Part shown: positions 51,393-59,562 of the stretch, piece by piece
Position numbering within the stretch: position 1 is the first letter of the stretch
How the letters are laid out: each line of letters begins with the position of its first letter
DNA from: Pseudomonas sp. IAC-BECa141
Lineage (GTDB): Bacteria > Pseudomonadota > Gammaproteobacteria > Pseudomonadales > Pseudomonadaceae
DNA length: 64,000 bases
Reading direction: 5' to 3'
Assembly (NCBI RefSeq): GCF_020544405.1
Contig: NZ_CP065410.1
Span: 2,108,001 to 2,172,000 of the forward strand
The notes under the pieces: model-generated
The model's input: only the letters and a program-made list of their open reading frames with translations
What the model was told of the DNA's origin: nothing
The model's database searches: none
Program-made: the position numbers and the translations under genes

Positions 51393-52187
51393 ATGAAAAA
51401 AATGCGCATTGCCACGTTCAACGTCAACGGCCTGCGGGCCCGTCTGCCGAATCTGCTGGAGTGGCTGAGGCGCGAGCAGCCGGACATCGTCTGTTTGCAG
51501 GAACTGAAACTGGTGGACAGCGCGTTTCCTGCCGCCGATCTGGAAGCCGCCGGTTACGGCGCCATCTGGCACGGTCAGGCGTCATGGAACGGCGTGGCAA
51601 TTCTTGCCCGCGATGCGCAACCGCTGGAGAGCCGGCGCGGTCTGCCCGGCGATCCCGACGATAAACACAGCCGCTACCTCGAAGCGGCGGTGCACGGGGT
51701 GTTGGTGGGCTGCCTGTACCTGCCCAATGGCAATCCGCAACCGGGGCCGAAGTTCGACTACAAACTGGCCTGGTTCGAGCGCCTGATCAATTACGCCCGG
51801 GATCTGCAAAGCAGCGATCACCCGGTGGTGCTGGCCGGCGATTACAACGTGGTGCCCACGGATCTGGATATCTACAACACTCGATCCTGGCTCAAGGATG
51901 CGTTGTTGCAACCGCAAAGCCGCGAGTGCTACCAGCGATTGCTGGATCAGGGCTGGACGGATTCGTTGCGGCATCTTTATCCCGAAGATCGGCTGTATAC
52001 CTTCTGGGATTATTTCCGCCAGCACTGGCAGAAGAACTCCGGGCTGCGGATCGACCATCTGCTGCTCAATCCCAAGCTGAGCCCTTATCTGCATGAGGCC
52101 GGTGTGGATGCCTGGGTGCGCAACGAACCGCATGCCAGCGACCACGCGCCGACGTGGATTCGCATCGACTCCCGTAAACGACGCTAA
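51393..52187 (+). CDS. xthA: Exodeoxyribonuclease III
   Basis: This 264-residue AP endonuclease/3'-5' exonuclease acts in base-excision repair. Family motifs are ATFNVNGLRAR near residue 6 (metal-binding Asn), IVCLQELKL near 37 (catalytic Glu), VLAGDYNVVPTDLD near 150 (Asp and Asn), LRIDHLLLNP near 220 and the final SDHAPTW near 250 (catalytic Asp-His pair). The ATG at 51393 begins directly ahead of the fold; six more in-frame codons upstream are not needed. It lies 75 bases after the channel gene on the same strand. Paralogues of XthA occur in Pseudomonas, so the symbol is by family. Confidence 0.92.
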   Translation: MKKMRIATFNVNGLRARLPNLLEWLRREQPDIVCLQELKLVDSAFPAADLEAAGYGAIWHGQASWNGVAILARDAQPLESRRGLPGDPDDKHSRYLEAAVHGVLVGCLYLPNGNPQPGPKFDYKLAWFERLINYARDLQSSDHPVVLAGDYNVVPTDLDIYNTRSWLKDALLQPQSRECYQRLLDQGWTDSLRHLYPEDRLYTFWDYFRQHWQKNSGLRIDHLLLNPKLSPYLHEAGVDAWVRNEPHASDHAPTWIRIDSRKRR

Positions 52188-52287
52188 AAAGGTGATTGGT
52201 TAATTCAATTGTCGATTCGATGCCCGGATCCCGTATACATGGCGACCATCGGCGGAACGATCCGCGCCCATGCAAAAGGACCCGGCA

Positions 52288-53115
52288 ATGAGCGAGCCAC
52301 GCCTGACGAATCTGAAACAGTATCTGCAACGCCTGGGATTCGATGCGCCTCCGGCACCGACCCTTGAAACCCTGCGCCTGTTGCAATTGCGCCATACCGG
52401 CGCCTTTCCTTTCGAAAACCTGTCGACGCTAAGCGGCGAACCCGTTCTGATCGATCTGCCCTCCATCGAACGCAAGGTCTTTAACGACGCCCGTGGCGGC
52501 TACTGCTACGAGCTGAACAATCTGTTTCTGGCGCTGTTGCTGGAACTGGGGTTCGAGGCGCGGGGCATCAGTGGACGTGTGGTCATTAATCGGCCCGAAG
52601 GCAGCTGGACGGAGCGCACCCATCGCTTGAGTCTGGTGACCCTCGACGGCGTGCGCTACATCACCGATGTCGGCTTCGGCGGCATGGTGCCGACCGCTCC
52701 GCTGGTGCTGGATACCGACGCTGAGCAATCCACGCCGCACGAACCGTATCGCATCGAAGTGCAGGCCGATGGCTACATGCTGCGGGCCAGGGTCGCTGGC
52801 GAATGGCGGCCGATGTACCTGTTTGACCTGCAACGCCAGGAAGACATCGATTACACCCTCGGCAACTGGTATGTCTCGACTCACCCGGACTCGCCATTCG
52901 CCCAGCGCCTGATGGTCGCGCGGACCGGCGACGGCTGGCGACGTACGCTGAACAACGGCAGTTTCGCGATCCACCGAATGGGCGCCGAGAGCGAGCGGCG
53001 TGAGGTAACGGATATCGATGAGCTGATCGAACTACTGGAACGGGAATTCGGCTTGCGCTTGCCGCACCAGCCCGGTGCACGTCTGGCGCTGGCGCGCTTG
53101 ATTCAGCCAGTCTGA
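52288..53115 (+). CDS. nat: Arylamine N-acetyltransferase
   Basis: This 275-residue enzyme transfers acetyl groups from acetyl-CoA to arylamines or hydrazines. The catalytic triad is visible: Cys in RGGYCYELN near 71, His in RTHRLSLV near 109 and Asp in ITDVGFGGMVP near 124. The N-terminal helical part (LKQYLQRLGF) and FPFENLSTLSG near 43 are typical, and the length matches bacterial NATs. AAAAGGA precedes the ATG at 52288. It is followed on the opposite strand by brnA, whose stop lies 4 bases away. Confidence 0.94.
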   Translation: MSEPRLTNLKQYLQRLGFDAPPAPTLETLRLLQLRHTGAFPFENLSTLSGEPVLIDLPSIERKVFNDARGGYCYELNNLFLALLLELGFEARGISGRVVINRPEGSWTERTHRLSLVTLDGVRYITDVGFGGMVPTAPLVLDTDAEQSTPHEPYRIEVQADGYMLRARVAGEWRPMYLFDLQRQEDIDYTLGNWYVSTHPDSPFAQRLMVARTGDGWRRTLNNGSFAIHRMGAESERREVTDIDELIELLEREFGLRLPHQPGARLALARLIQPV

Positions 53116-53118
53116 AAC

Positions 53119-53448
53119 CTAAGGTTTTGCCTCCGGCTCCAGCACCCGCCGGATCTCGTTCACGGCCGCCGACAGTTTTTTCTCAAGACTCTTCAGGTCG
53201 GTGGCGGTGATGCCTTGCTTGAATTGCCCGCTGGAGTGTTCGAGTTCATCGGCGTCGCCACGGTTGTTAAGCAGTGCGTGGCGCAAGGTGTTGTTGATTA
53301 CCGTCTGATAGCCATAGCCCTCGCTCTCAGCGACCTCGCGCGCGGCTTCGATCACCGCGTCATCGAGCATGATGGTGATGCGGGTCTTGCCCTTGGTGGG
53401 CGCGATGGCGCCGCGTTTACCTTGGCTGAAATCGTACTCATCCTTCAT
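53119..53448 (-). CDS. brnA: BrnA-family antitoxin
   Basis: This 109-residue protein is the antitoxin of a BrnT/BrnA type II system. A flexible N-terminal part (SQGKRGAIAPTKGKTR) is followed by a ribbon-helix-helix region (ITIMLDDAVIEAAREVAESEG, then YQTVINNTLRHALL, about residues 23-60), and the C-terminal tail is coiled-coil-like (LKSLEKKLSAAVNEIRRVLE). BrnA binds the toxin and represses its own promoter (family knowledge). Its start codon overlaps the end of a short remnant of brnT, so here the antitoxin seems to have outlived its toxin. Confidence 0.85.
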   Translation of the reverse strand: MKDEYDFSQGKRGAIAPTKGKTRITIMLDDAVIEAAREVAESEGYGYQTVINNTLRHALLNNRGDADELEHSSGQFKQGITATDLKSLEKKLSAAVNEIRRVLEPEAKP

Positions 53449-53542
53449 TGATCACCTCTGCGCAAAGTTGCCCTCGCTCGCTGGGCTCGAATGCGTTGGC
53501 AGCATTCTTGCTTTTATCGAACTGAATCTTGAATGACTTCAT
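53438..53542 (-). pseudogene. brnT: BrnT toxin remnant, internally deleted
   Basis: A 34-codon frame starts MKSFKIQFDKSKNAANAFEP. The stretch KIQFDKSKNAAN matches the conserved BrnT N terminus (KxxFDxxKNxxN). The frame then runs straight into ERGQLCAEVINEG and stops, overlapping the brnA start by 11 bases, as a brnT stop normally would. Intact BrnT has about 90 residues, so the central catalytic part is missing. An A/T-rich, roughly palindromic stretch (53543-53564) lies upstream and may be the old promoter-operator. Confidence 0.65.
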
Positions 53543-53718
53543 TATGCATACTTTATATGTATAAAAAAGGGTGCGACCGCGCCGTCGGTCGCCATGAACA
53601 CTTCAGCCTGGGCGGATAAAACGTGGACTCGAATGAGGATGTGTTGCCGGATTTGTGGGGGATGAAAGCAGCGGGATAGAAGGTTGGGTGGCTAGCTAAC
53701 CATTATGTGACTGATAAG

Positions 53719-53762
53719 TTGTATACAAGTCTATGGACATTTGTCCTGACTCTTGCATACAG
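53719..53762 (+). promoter_or_regulatory. Candidate GntR-type operators upstream of the permease
   Basis: The perfect palindrome TTGTATACAA (53719-53728) and a weaker copy TTGCATACAG (53753-53762) lie 34 bases apart in the 100 bases ahead of the permease start. Between them GGACA-TT-TGTCC (53735-53746) is another inverted repeat. TTGTATACAA is a typical GntR-family operator core. The rest of the 349-base gap holds only the brnT remnant and its A/T-rich upstream stretch. Confidence 0.5.
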
Positions 53763-53797
53763 TGTGCGCATAACAAAAACCAGGGAACTCCCCCACC

Positions 53798-55317
53798 ATG
53801 AAAACGCCCCATGTTTCACACCAACGGCCCGAGGACGAGAATCTCGGGGTCGGCGCGAATATGGCTTACGGCCTGCAACACGTTCTGACCATGTATGGCG
53901 GTATCGTCGCGGTGCCATTGATCATCGGTCAGGCCGCCGGGCTTTCGCCTGCGGACATTGGTCTGTTGATTGCTGCTTCATTGTTTGCGGGGGGCTGGCC
54001 ACGTTGCTGCAAACCCTGGGTTTACCGTTTTTCGGATGTCAGTTGCCGCTGGTGCAGGGTGTGTCGTTCTCCGGCGTTGCCACTATGGTGGCGATTGTCA
54101 GCAGTGGCGGGGAGGGCGGCTTCCAGTCGGTGCTTGGCGCGGTGATTGCGGCGTCGCTGATTGGCTTGCTGATCACGCCGGTGTTTTCACGAATCACCAA
54201 GTTTTTCCCGCCGCTGGTCACGGGCATCGTGATCACCACCATCGGTCTGACGCTGATGCCGGTGGCTGCACGTTGGGCCATGGGCGGCAACAGTCACGCG
54301 CCTGACTTCGGCAGCATGCAGAACATCGGTCTGGCGGCGGTCACGCTGGTGCTGGTGTTGCTGCTGAGCAAAGTCGGCAGCTCCACCATCTCGCGTCTGT
54401 CGATCCTGTTGGCCATGGTGATCGGTACGGTGCTGGCGGTGTTCCTCGGCATGGCGGACTTCTCCAACGTCACCCAGGGCCCGATGTTCGGCTTCCCGAC
54501 ACCTTTCCATTTCGGCATGCCGACCTTCCACTTCGCTGCAATCCTGTCGATGTGCATTGTGGTCATGGTGACTCTGGTGGAAACCTCGGCGGACATCCTG
54601 GCAGTCGGTGAAATCATCGGCACCAAGGTCGACTCCAAGCGTCTGGGCAACGGCCTGCGGGCGGACATGCTGTCGAGCATGTTTGCGCCGATCTTCGGCT
54701 CGTTCACCCAGAGCGCCTTCGCCCAGAACGTCGGGCTGGTGGCGGTGACCGGGATCAAGAGCCGTTATGTGGTGGCCACCGGCGGTATCTTCCTGGTGAT
54801 CCTCGGCCTGCTGCCGTTCATGGGCCGGGTCATCGCGGCAGTACCGACTTCGGTGCTCGGCGGCGCCGGTATCGTGCTGTTCGGCACGGTGGCGGCGAGT
54901 GGCATCCGCACGTTGTCCAAGGTTGATTACCGCAACAACGTCAACCTGATCATCGTTGCCACCTCGATCGGCTTCGGCATGATCCCGATTGCCGCGCCGA
55001 ACTTCTACGATCACTTCCCGAGCTGGTTCGCGACCATTTTCCATTCGGGCATCAGCTCGTCGGCGATCATGGCGATTCTGCTGAACCTGGCGTTCAATCA
55101 CTTCACGGCGGGCAACTCGGATCAGCAGTCGGTGTTTGCGGCGGCAGAAGAGCGGACCCTGCGTTATCGCGATCTGGCAGCGCTGCGTGAAGGCGACTAC
55201 TTCAGCGACGGCAAGCTGCATGACTGCGATGGCAATGAAGTGCCGGTGATCGATCCGGATTCGGATCACGTTCATGGCGCGCCAAAGGTACACGCCAAGA
55301 GCAGCGAGCACGTCTGA
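53798..55317 (+). pseudogene. NCS2 nucleobase:cation symporter with one-base frameshift
   Basis: The gene starts MKTPHVSHQRPEDENLGVGANMAYGLQHVLTMYGG in one frame (from the ATG at 53798, after CAGGGAACTCCCCC) and continues as LATLLQTLGLPFFGCQLPLVQGVSF in another. The switch lies at the six-G run 53989-53994; seven G would restore FAGGLATLLQ and one frame of 506 residues. The downstream part has the NCS2 features ETSADILAVGEIIGTKVD, SAFAQNVGLVAVTGI and about 12 TM segments, as in xanthine/urate permeases (XanQ, UacT, PbuX). Substrate is likely a purine such as xanthine or urate. The lesion may be a real mutation, phase variation or a sequencing error. Confidence 0.85.
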
Positions 55318-55334
55318 CCGCTGTTGCTGAATAG

Positions 55335-55373
55335 AAAAGGGCCGATCAGTTGCGAAACTGATCGGCCCTTTTT
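55335..55373 (+). terminator. Intrinsic terminator after the permease gene
   Basis: AAAAGGGCCGATCAGTT pairs with AACTGATCGGCCCTTTT around GCGA, and a T run follows. It starts 17 bases after the permease stop. Confidence 0.93.
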
Positions 55374-55399
55374 ATGGCGCCGACTTTTTCAATGCCGAC

Positions 55400-55432
55400 A
55401 AAAAAGCCCCTGAATCTTTCGATTCAGGGGCT
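55400..55432 (-). terminator. Intrinsic terminator of tRNA-Asn
   Basis: On the minus strand AGCCCCTGAATC pairs with GATTCAGGGGCT around a four-base loop and is followed by six T. It lies 7 bases beyond the CCA end of the tRNA. Confidence 0.92.
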
Positions 55433-55439
55433 CTGTATT

Positions 55440-55515
<76 letters not shown>

Positions 55516-55584
55516 ATTGGTGCGTATGTTACTGATTTAAAAAGACTAGTCAAGCATCGGCGTGATTTTTTTACCGAACGGCTT

Positions 55585-55785
55585 TCAGCCACCGAAGGTA
55601 AAGGTCCCCATCAGCAGTTTTGCGTACAACGCCGTGGCCGCCAGTTGCACGAGCCACAAGGCCAGTCCGCCGAGAAACACCCCGGCCGCCACTTGCAGCA
55701 CCAGGCTCTTTTCGCGTTTGCCCGAGGTGCGGGGTGGATAGTAGTCCAGCTCATCGCGGTCGGCGCGCAGGTCATCGTTTTTCAT
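55585..55785 (-). CDS. Small single-pass membrane protein of unknown function
   Basis: This 66-residue protein begins MKNDDLRADRDELDYYPPRTSG, charged and then Tyr-Pro-rich, and has one hydrophobic segment (SLVLQVAAGVFLGGLALWLVQ, about residues 27-50). I do not recognise a named family. Its start codon has AGAGAG upstream. The open frame continues 21 codons further, but the shorter form is preferred for its site and charged start. It lies alone between the tRNA and the aminotransferase, with the same orientation. Confidence 0.7.
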   Translation of the reverse strand: MKNDDLRADRDELDYYPPRTSGKREKSLVLQVAAGVFLGGLALWLVQLAATALYAKLLMGTFTFGG

Positions 55786-55850
55786 GTCGGCTCTCTGAAA
55801 TATCGTCTGTGTGCAGTCTAGAGGGTGTAGCGGCATTTCTTCAGACAAAT

Positions 55851-55884
55851 AAAAAACGGGAAGCCCGAAGGCTTCCCGTTTTCA
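55851..55884 (-). terminator. Intrinsic terminator after aminotransferase gene
   Basis: On the minus strand AACGGGAAGCC pairs with GGCTTCCCGTT around a TTCG loop, followed by a T run. It begins 14 bases beyond the aminotransferase stop. Confidence 0.93.
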
Positions 55885-55897
55885 GTGCGGCGCCGGA

Positions 55898-57094
55898 TCA
55901 GATGACCTGAACGATGGCGTCTGTCACGGCTTCGATGTTGCTCTGGTTCAGCGCGGCCACGCAGATGCGGCCGGTGTCCAGGGCGTAGATGCCGAACTCG
56001 TTGCGCAGGCGGTGAACCTGTTCGGTGGTCAGGCCGGAGTAGGAGAACATGCCGCGCTGACGACCGACGAAGCTGAAGTCACGCTGCGGGGCTTTCTTCG
56101 CCAGCAGAGCAACCATCTGCTCGCGCATGCCGCGAATGCGCAGACGCATCTCGGCCAGTTCGGCTTCCCACTGGGCGCGCAGTTCCGGGCTGTTCAGCAC
56201 GGCGGCGACCACGCTTGCACCGTGGGTCGGCGGGTTGGAGTAGTTGGTGCGGATCACGCGTTTGACTTGCGACAGGACGCGGGCGCTTTCCTCTTTCGAT
56301 TCGCTGACGATCGACAGCGCACCGACGCGCTCGCCGTACAGCGAGAACGACTTGGAGAACGAACTCGACACGAAGAAGGTCAGGCCGGATTCGGCGAACA
56401 GGCGCACGGCAGCGGCGTCTTCGGCAATGCCGTCACCGAAACCCTGGTAAGCCATGTCGAGGAACGGCACGTGACCTTTGGCCTTGACCGCTTCCAGCAC
56501 GTTGTTCCAGTCCGAAGGGCTCAGGTCGACGCCGGTCGGGTTGTGGCAGCAGGCGTGCAGCACGATGATCGAGCCGTTCGGCAGGGCGTTGAGATCTTCC
56601 AGCAGGCCGACACGGTTCACATCGTGGGTGGCGGCGTCGTAGTAGCGGTAGTTCTGCACCGGGAAACCGGCGGTTTCGAACAGCGCGCGGTGGTTTTCCC
56701 AGCTCGGATCGCTGATCGCCACAACGGCATTCGGCAGCAGTTGCTTGAGGAAGTCGGCACCGATTTTCAGTGCGCCGGTCCCGCCGACGGCCTGAGTGGT
56801 GACAACGCGACCAGCTGTCAGCAGTGGCGAATCATTGCCGAACAGCAGCTTTTGCACGGCCTGATCGTAAGCGGCGATGCCGTCGATTGGCAGGTAGCCG
56901 CGCGAGGCGTGCTGAGCGGCGCGAATGGTTTCGGCTTCGATGACGGCGCGCAGGAGTGGAATTCGCCCCTCTTCGTTGCAGTACACACCCACCCCGAGAT
57001 TGACCTTATTGGTCCGGGTATCGGCGTTGAATGCTTCGTTGAGGCCCAGGATTGGATCGCGGGGTGCCATTTCGACAGCGGAGAACAGGCTCAT
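55898..57094 (-). CDS. Aromatic/aspartate aminotransferase (class I, TyrB/AspC type)
   Basis: This 398-residue PLP enzyme transfers amino groups between aspartate or aromatic amino acids and 2-oxoglutarate in the cytoplasm. The N terminus MSLFSAVEMAPRDPILGL and the length are those of the AspC/TyrB family. Asn and Pro in HACCHNPTGVDLS (near 190), Asp and Tyr in FLDMAYQGFGDG (near 220) and the PLP lysine in SSSFSKSFSLYGERVG (near 255) are present, with the substrate Arg in the C-terminal part (GRICVAAL). The start at 57094 fits family N termini; the open frame upstream does not. It is divergent from uvrB. Specificity between AspC and TyrB cannot be set from sequence alone. Confidence 0.92.
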   Translation of the reverse strand: MSLFSAVEMAPRDPILGLNEAFNADTRTNKVNLGVGVYCNEEGRIPLLRAVIEAETIRAAQHASRGYLPIDGIAAYDQAVQKLLFGNDSPLLTAGRVVTTQAVGGTGALKIGADFLKQLLPNAVVAISDPSWENHRALFETAGFPVQNYRYYDAATHDVNRVGLLEDLNALPNGSIIVLHACCHNPTGVDLSPSDWNNVLEAVKAKGHVPFLDMAYQGFGDGIAEDAAAVRLFAESGLTFFVSSSFSKSFSLYGERVGALSIVSESKEESARVLSQVKRVIRTNYSNPPTHGASVVAAVLNSPELRAQWEAELAEMRLRIRGMREQMVALLAKKAPQRDFSFVGRQRGMFSYSGLTTEQVHRLRNEFGIYALDTGRICVAALNQSNIEAVTDAIVQVI

Positions 57095-57430
57095 TTTTAC
57101 GGCAGCTCTAATGGAGAGTGGAGGGACGTGTGGCGCTCCAGCCGAATGCACTAGAGCGGTGCACAAACGGGGAGCTAGTATAGAGGCCATCATCGAACAA
57201 TGGCGACAGGCGAATCGGCTTTTAAGGTAAGTTTTTCCGATTATTTCTCGACCGTTAGTCGAATGGATTTGTCAGAAGCTTTACCGGATGTAGGACGTTT
57301 GCCTTGAAAGGCGAGGCAATCGGCTCCACATTCAGCACAATCTTCGTTTTTCCTTGCGCGACATCGGTCGTTTGCGGTCTTTCTCGTGGGCCTGCGCTTT
57401 GTCGTCGGCGTCGCGACTCCAGAGGTGTTT
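57095..57430. other. Intergenic region between divergent aminotransferase and uvrB genes
   Basis: This 336-base stretch must hold both promoters. I see no coding frame of note on either strand beyond short extensions of the two flanking genes, no clear LexA box and no strong hairpin. Confidence 0.5.
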
Positions 57431-59446
57431 ATGTCTGAATTCCAGCTCGTCACCCGTTTCGACCCCGCCGGCGATCAACCCGAAGCCATTCGCCAGATGG
57501 TCGAAGGCATCGAAGCCGGGCTGGCGCACCAGACGCTGCTCGGGGTGACCGGGTCGGGCAAGACCTTCAGCATCGCCAACGTGATCGCCCAGGTGCAGCG
57601 TCCGACCCTGGTGCTGGCGCCGAACAAGACCCTGGCTGCGCAGTTGTACGGCGAGTTCAAGTCGTTCTTCCCGAACAACGCCGTCGAGTACTTCGTTTCC
57701 TACTACGACTACTACCAGCCCGAAGCCTATGTGCCGTCGTCCGACACCTTCATCGAGAAGGATGCGTCGATCAACGACCACATCGAGCAGATGCGGCTGT
57801 CGGCGACCAAGGCCTTGCTTGAGCGCAAGGACGCGATCATCGTCACCACGGTGTCGTGCATCTACGGCCTTGGCAGCCCGGAAACCTATTTGAAAATGGT
57901 CTTGCACGTCGATCGCGGCGACAAGCTCGATCAACGTGCGCTGGTTCGGCGCCTGGCCGACCTGCAATACACCCGCAACGACATGGATTTCGCCCGGGCG
58001 ACGTTTCGGGTACGCGGCGACGTGATCGACATTTATCCGGCCGAATCCGACCTCGAAGCGATCCGGATCGAGCTGTTCGATGACGAAGTAGAAAGTATTT
58101 CCGCGTTCGACCCGCTGACCGGTGAGGTCATCCGCAAGCTGCCGCGCTTCACCTTCTACCCGAAGAGCCACTACGTGACGCCCCGGGAAACCTTGCTCGA
58201 CGCCATCGAGGGGATCAAGGTCGAGTTACAGGAGCGCCTGGAATACCTGCGCAACAACAACAAACTGGTGGAAGCCCAGCGGCTGGAGCAGCGCACCCGG
58301 TTCGACCTGGAGATGATCCTCGAACTCGGCTACTGCAACGGCATCGAGAACTACTCGCGCTACCTGTCGGGCCGTCCGGCTGGCGCGCCGCCGCCGACCC
58401 TCTACGATTACCTGCCGGCCGACGCGTTGCTGGTGATCGACGAGTCCCATGTCAGCGTGCCGCAGGTCGGCGCGATGTATAAGGGCGACCGTTCACGTAA
58501 GGAAACACTGGTGGAATACGGTTTCCGCCTGCCATCGGCGCTGGATAACCGGCCGATGCGTTTCGACGAGTGGGAAGGGGTGAGCCCGCAGACGATCTTC
58601 GTTTCGGCCACGCCCGGCAACTACGAAGCCGAGCACGCCGGTCGGGTGATCGAGCAAGTGGTGCGACCGACCGGTCTGGTCGATCCGCAGGTTGAAGTAC
58701 GTCCGGCGCTGACTCAGGTCGACGATCTTTTGTCGGAAATCACCAAGCGGGTGGCGTTGGAGGAGCGGGTGCTGGTCACCACGCTGACCAAGCGCATGGC
58801 CGAAGACCTGACCGATTACCTGGCCGACCACGGCATTCGTGTGCGTTATCTGCACTCCGATATCGACACCGTCGAACGGGTCGAAATCATCCGCGACCTG
58901 CGTCTCGGCACGTTCGATGTGCTGGTGGGGATCAACCTGCTGCGTGAAGGCCTGGACATGCCGGAAGTGTCGCTGGTGGCGATTCTCGACGCGGACAAGG
59001 AAGGTTTCCTGCGTTCCGAGCGCTCGCTGATTCAGACCATCGGCCGGGCGGCGCGTAACCTCAATGGCCGGGCGATTCTCTACGCGGATCGCATGACTGG
59101 TTCGATGGAGCGCGCCATCGGCGAAACCGAGCGCCGTCGCGACAAGCAGATCGCCTTCAACCTGGCCAATGGCATCACGCCCAAGGGTGTGTTCAAGGAC
59201 GTCGCCGACATCATGGAAGGCGCCACCGTGCCCGGTTCGCGCAGCAAGAAGCGCAAGGGCATGGCCAAGGCCGCCGAAGAGAGCGCCAAGTACGAAGCCG
59301 AACTGCGCTCGCCGAGCGAGATCACCAAGCGCATCCGCCAACTTGAAGAGAAGATGTACCAGTTGGCCCGCGACCTGGAGTTCGAAGCGGCGGCGCAAAT
59401 GCGCGACGAAATTGCAAAGTTGCGTGAGCGCCTTTTGGCCGTCTGA
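57431..59446 (+). CDS. uvrB: Excinuclease ABC subunit B
   Basis: This 671-residue helicase-like subunit loads onto damaged DNA with UvrA and recruits UvrC in nucleotide-excision repair. Walker A GVTGSGKT is near residue 38, the beta-hairpin region [21 protein letters not shown] (ends YYDYYQ and FIEKD) near 92-112, DESHV near 337, helicase motif [11 protein letters not shown] near 537, and the C-terminal UVR motif [19 protein letters not shown] near 640. The length is normal. The start [17 protein letters not shown] at 57431 is that of the family; 15 in-frame codons upstream are unneeded. Confidence 0.97.
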   Translation: MSEFQLVTRFDPAGDQPEAIRQMVEGIEAGLAHQTLLGVTGSGKTFSIANVIAQVQRPTLVLAPNKTLAAQLYGEFKSFFPNNAVEYFVSYYDYYQPEAYVPSSDTFIEKDASINDHIEQMRLSATKALLERKDAIIVTTVSCIYGLGSPETYLKMVLHVDRGDKLDQRALVRRLADLQYTRNDMDFARATFRVRGDVIDIYPAESDLEAIRIELFDDEVESISAFDPLTGEVIRKLPRFTFYPKSHYVTPRETLLDAIEGIKVELQERLEYLRNNNKLVEAQRLEQRTRFDLEMILELGYCNGIENYSRYLSGRPAGAPPPTLYDYLPADALLVIDESHVSVPQVGAMYKGDRSRKETLVEYGFRLPSALDNRPMRFDEWEGVSPQTIFVSATPGNYEAEHAGRVIEQVVRPTGLVDPQVEVRPALTQVDDLLSEITKRVALEERVLVTTLTKRMAEDLTDYLADHGIRVRYLHSDIDTVERVEIIRDLRLGTFDVLVGINLLREGLDMPEVSLVAILDADKEGFLRSERSLIQTIGRAARNLNGRAILYADRMTGSMERAIGETERRRDKQIAFNLANGITPKGVFKDVADIMEGATVPGSRSKKRKGMAKAAEESAKYEAELRSPSEITKRIRQLEEKMYQLARDLEFEAAAQMRDEIAKLRERLLAV

Positions 59447-59472
59447 AGGTTTGCAGTGTTTGGTCGGGCCTC

Positions 59473-59547
59473 TTCGCGAGCAAGCTCGCTCCCACATTGG
59501 AGTTGTGTCGTTCACAAAAAAACTGTGGGAGCGAGCTTGCTCGCGAA
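59473..59547. repeat. REP doublet (REPIN) between uvrB and MFS gene
   Basis: Two 24-bp REP copies in opposite orientation, 59473-59496 and 59524-59547, are exact reverse complements (TGTGGGAGCGAG...GCTCGCGAA) with 27 bases between. Each copy also contains a short internal palindrome. The arrangement is the mobile REPIN form dispersed by RAYT transposases; no RAYT gene is in the window. Confidence 0.88.
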
Positions 59548-59562
59548 TGGGGCGACTCGGTC

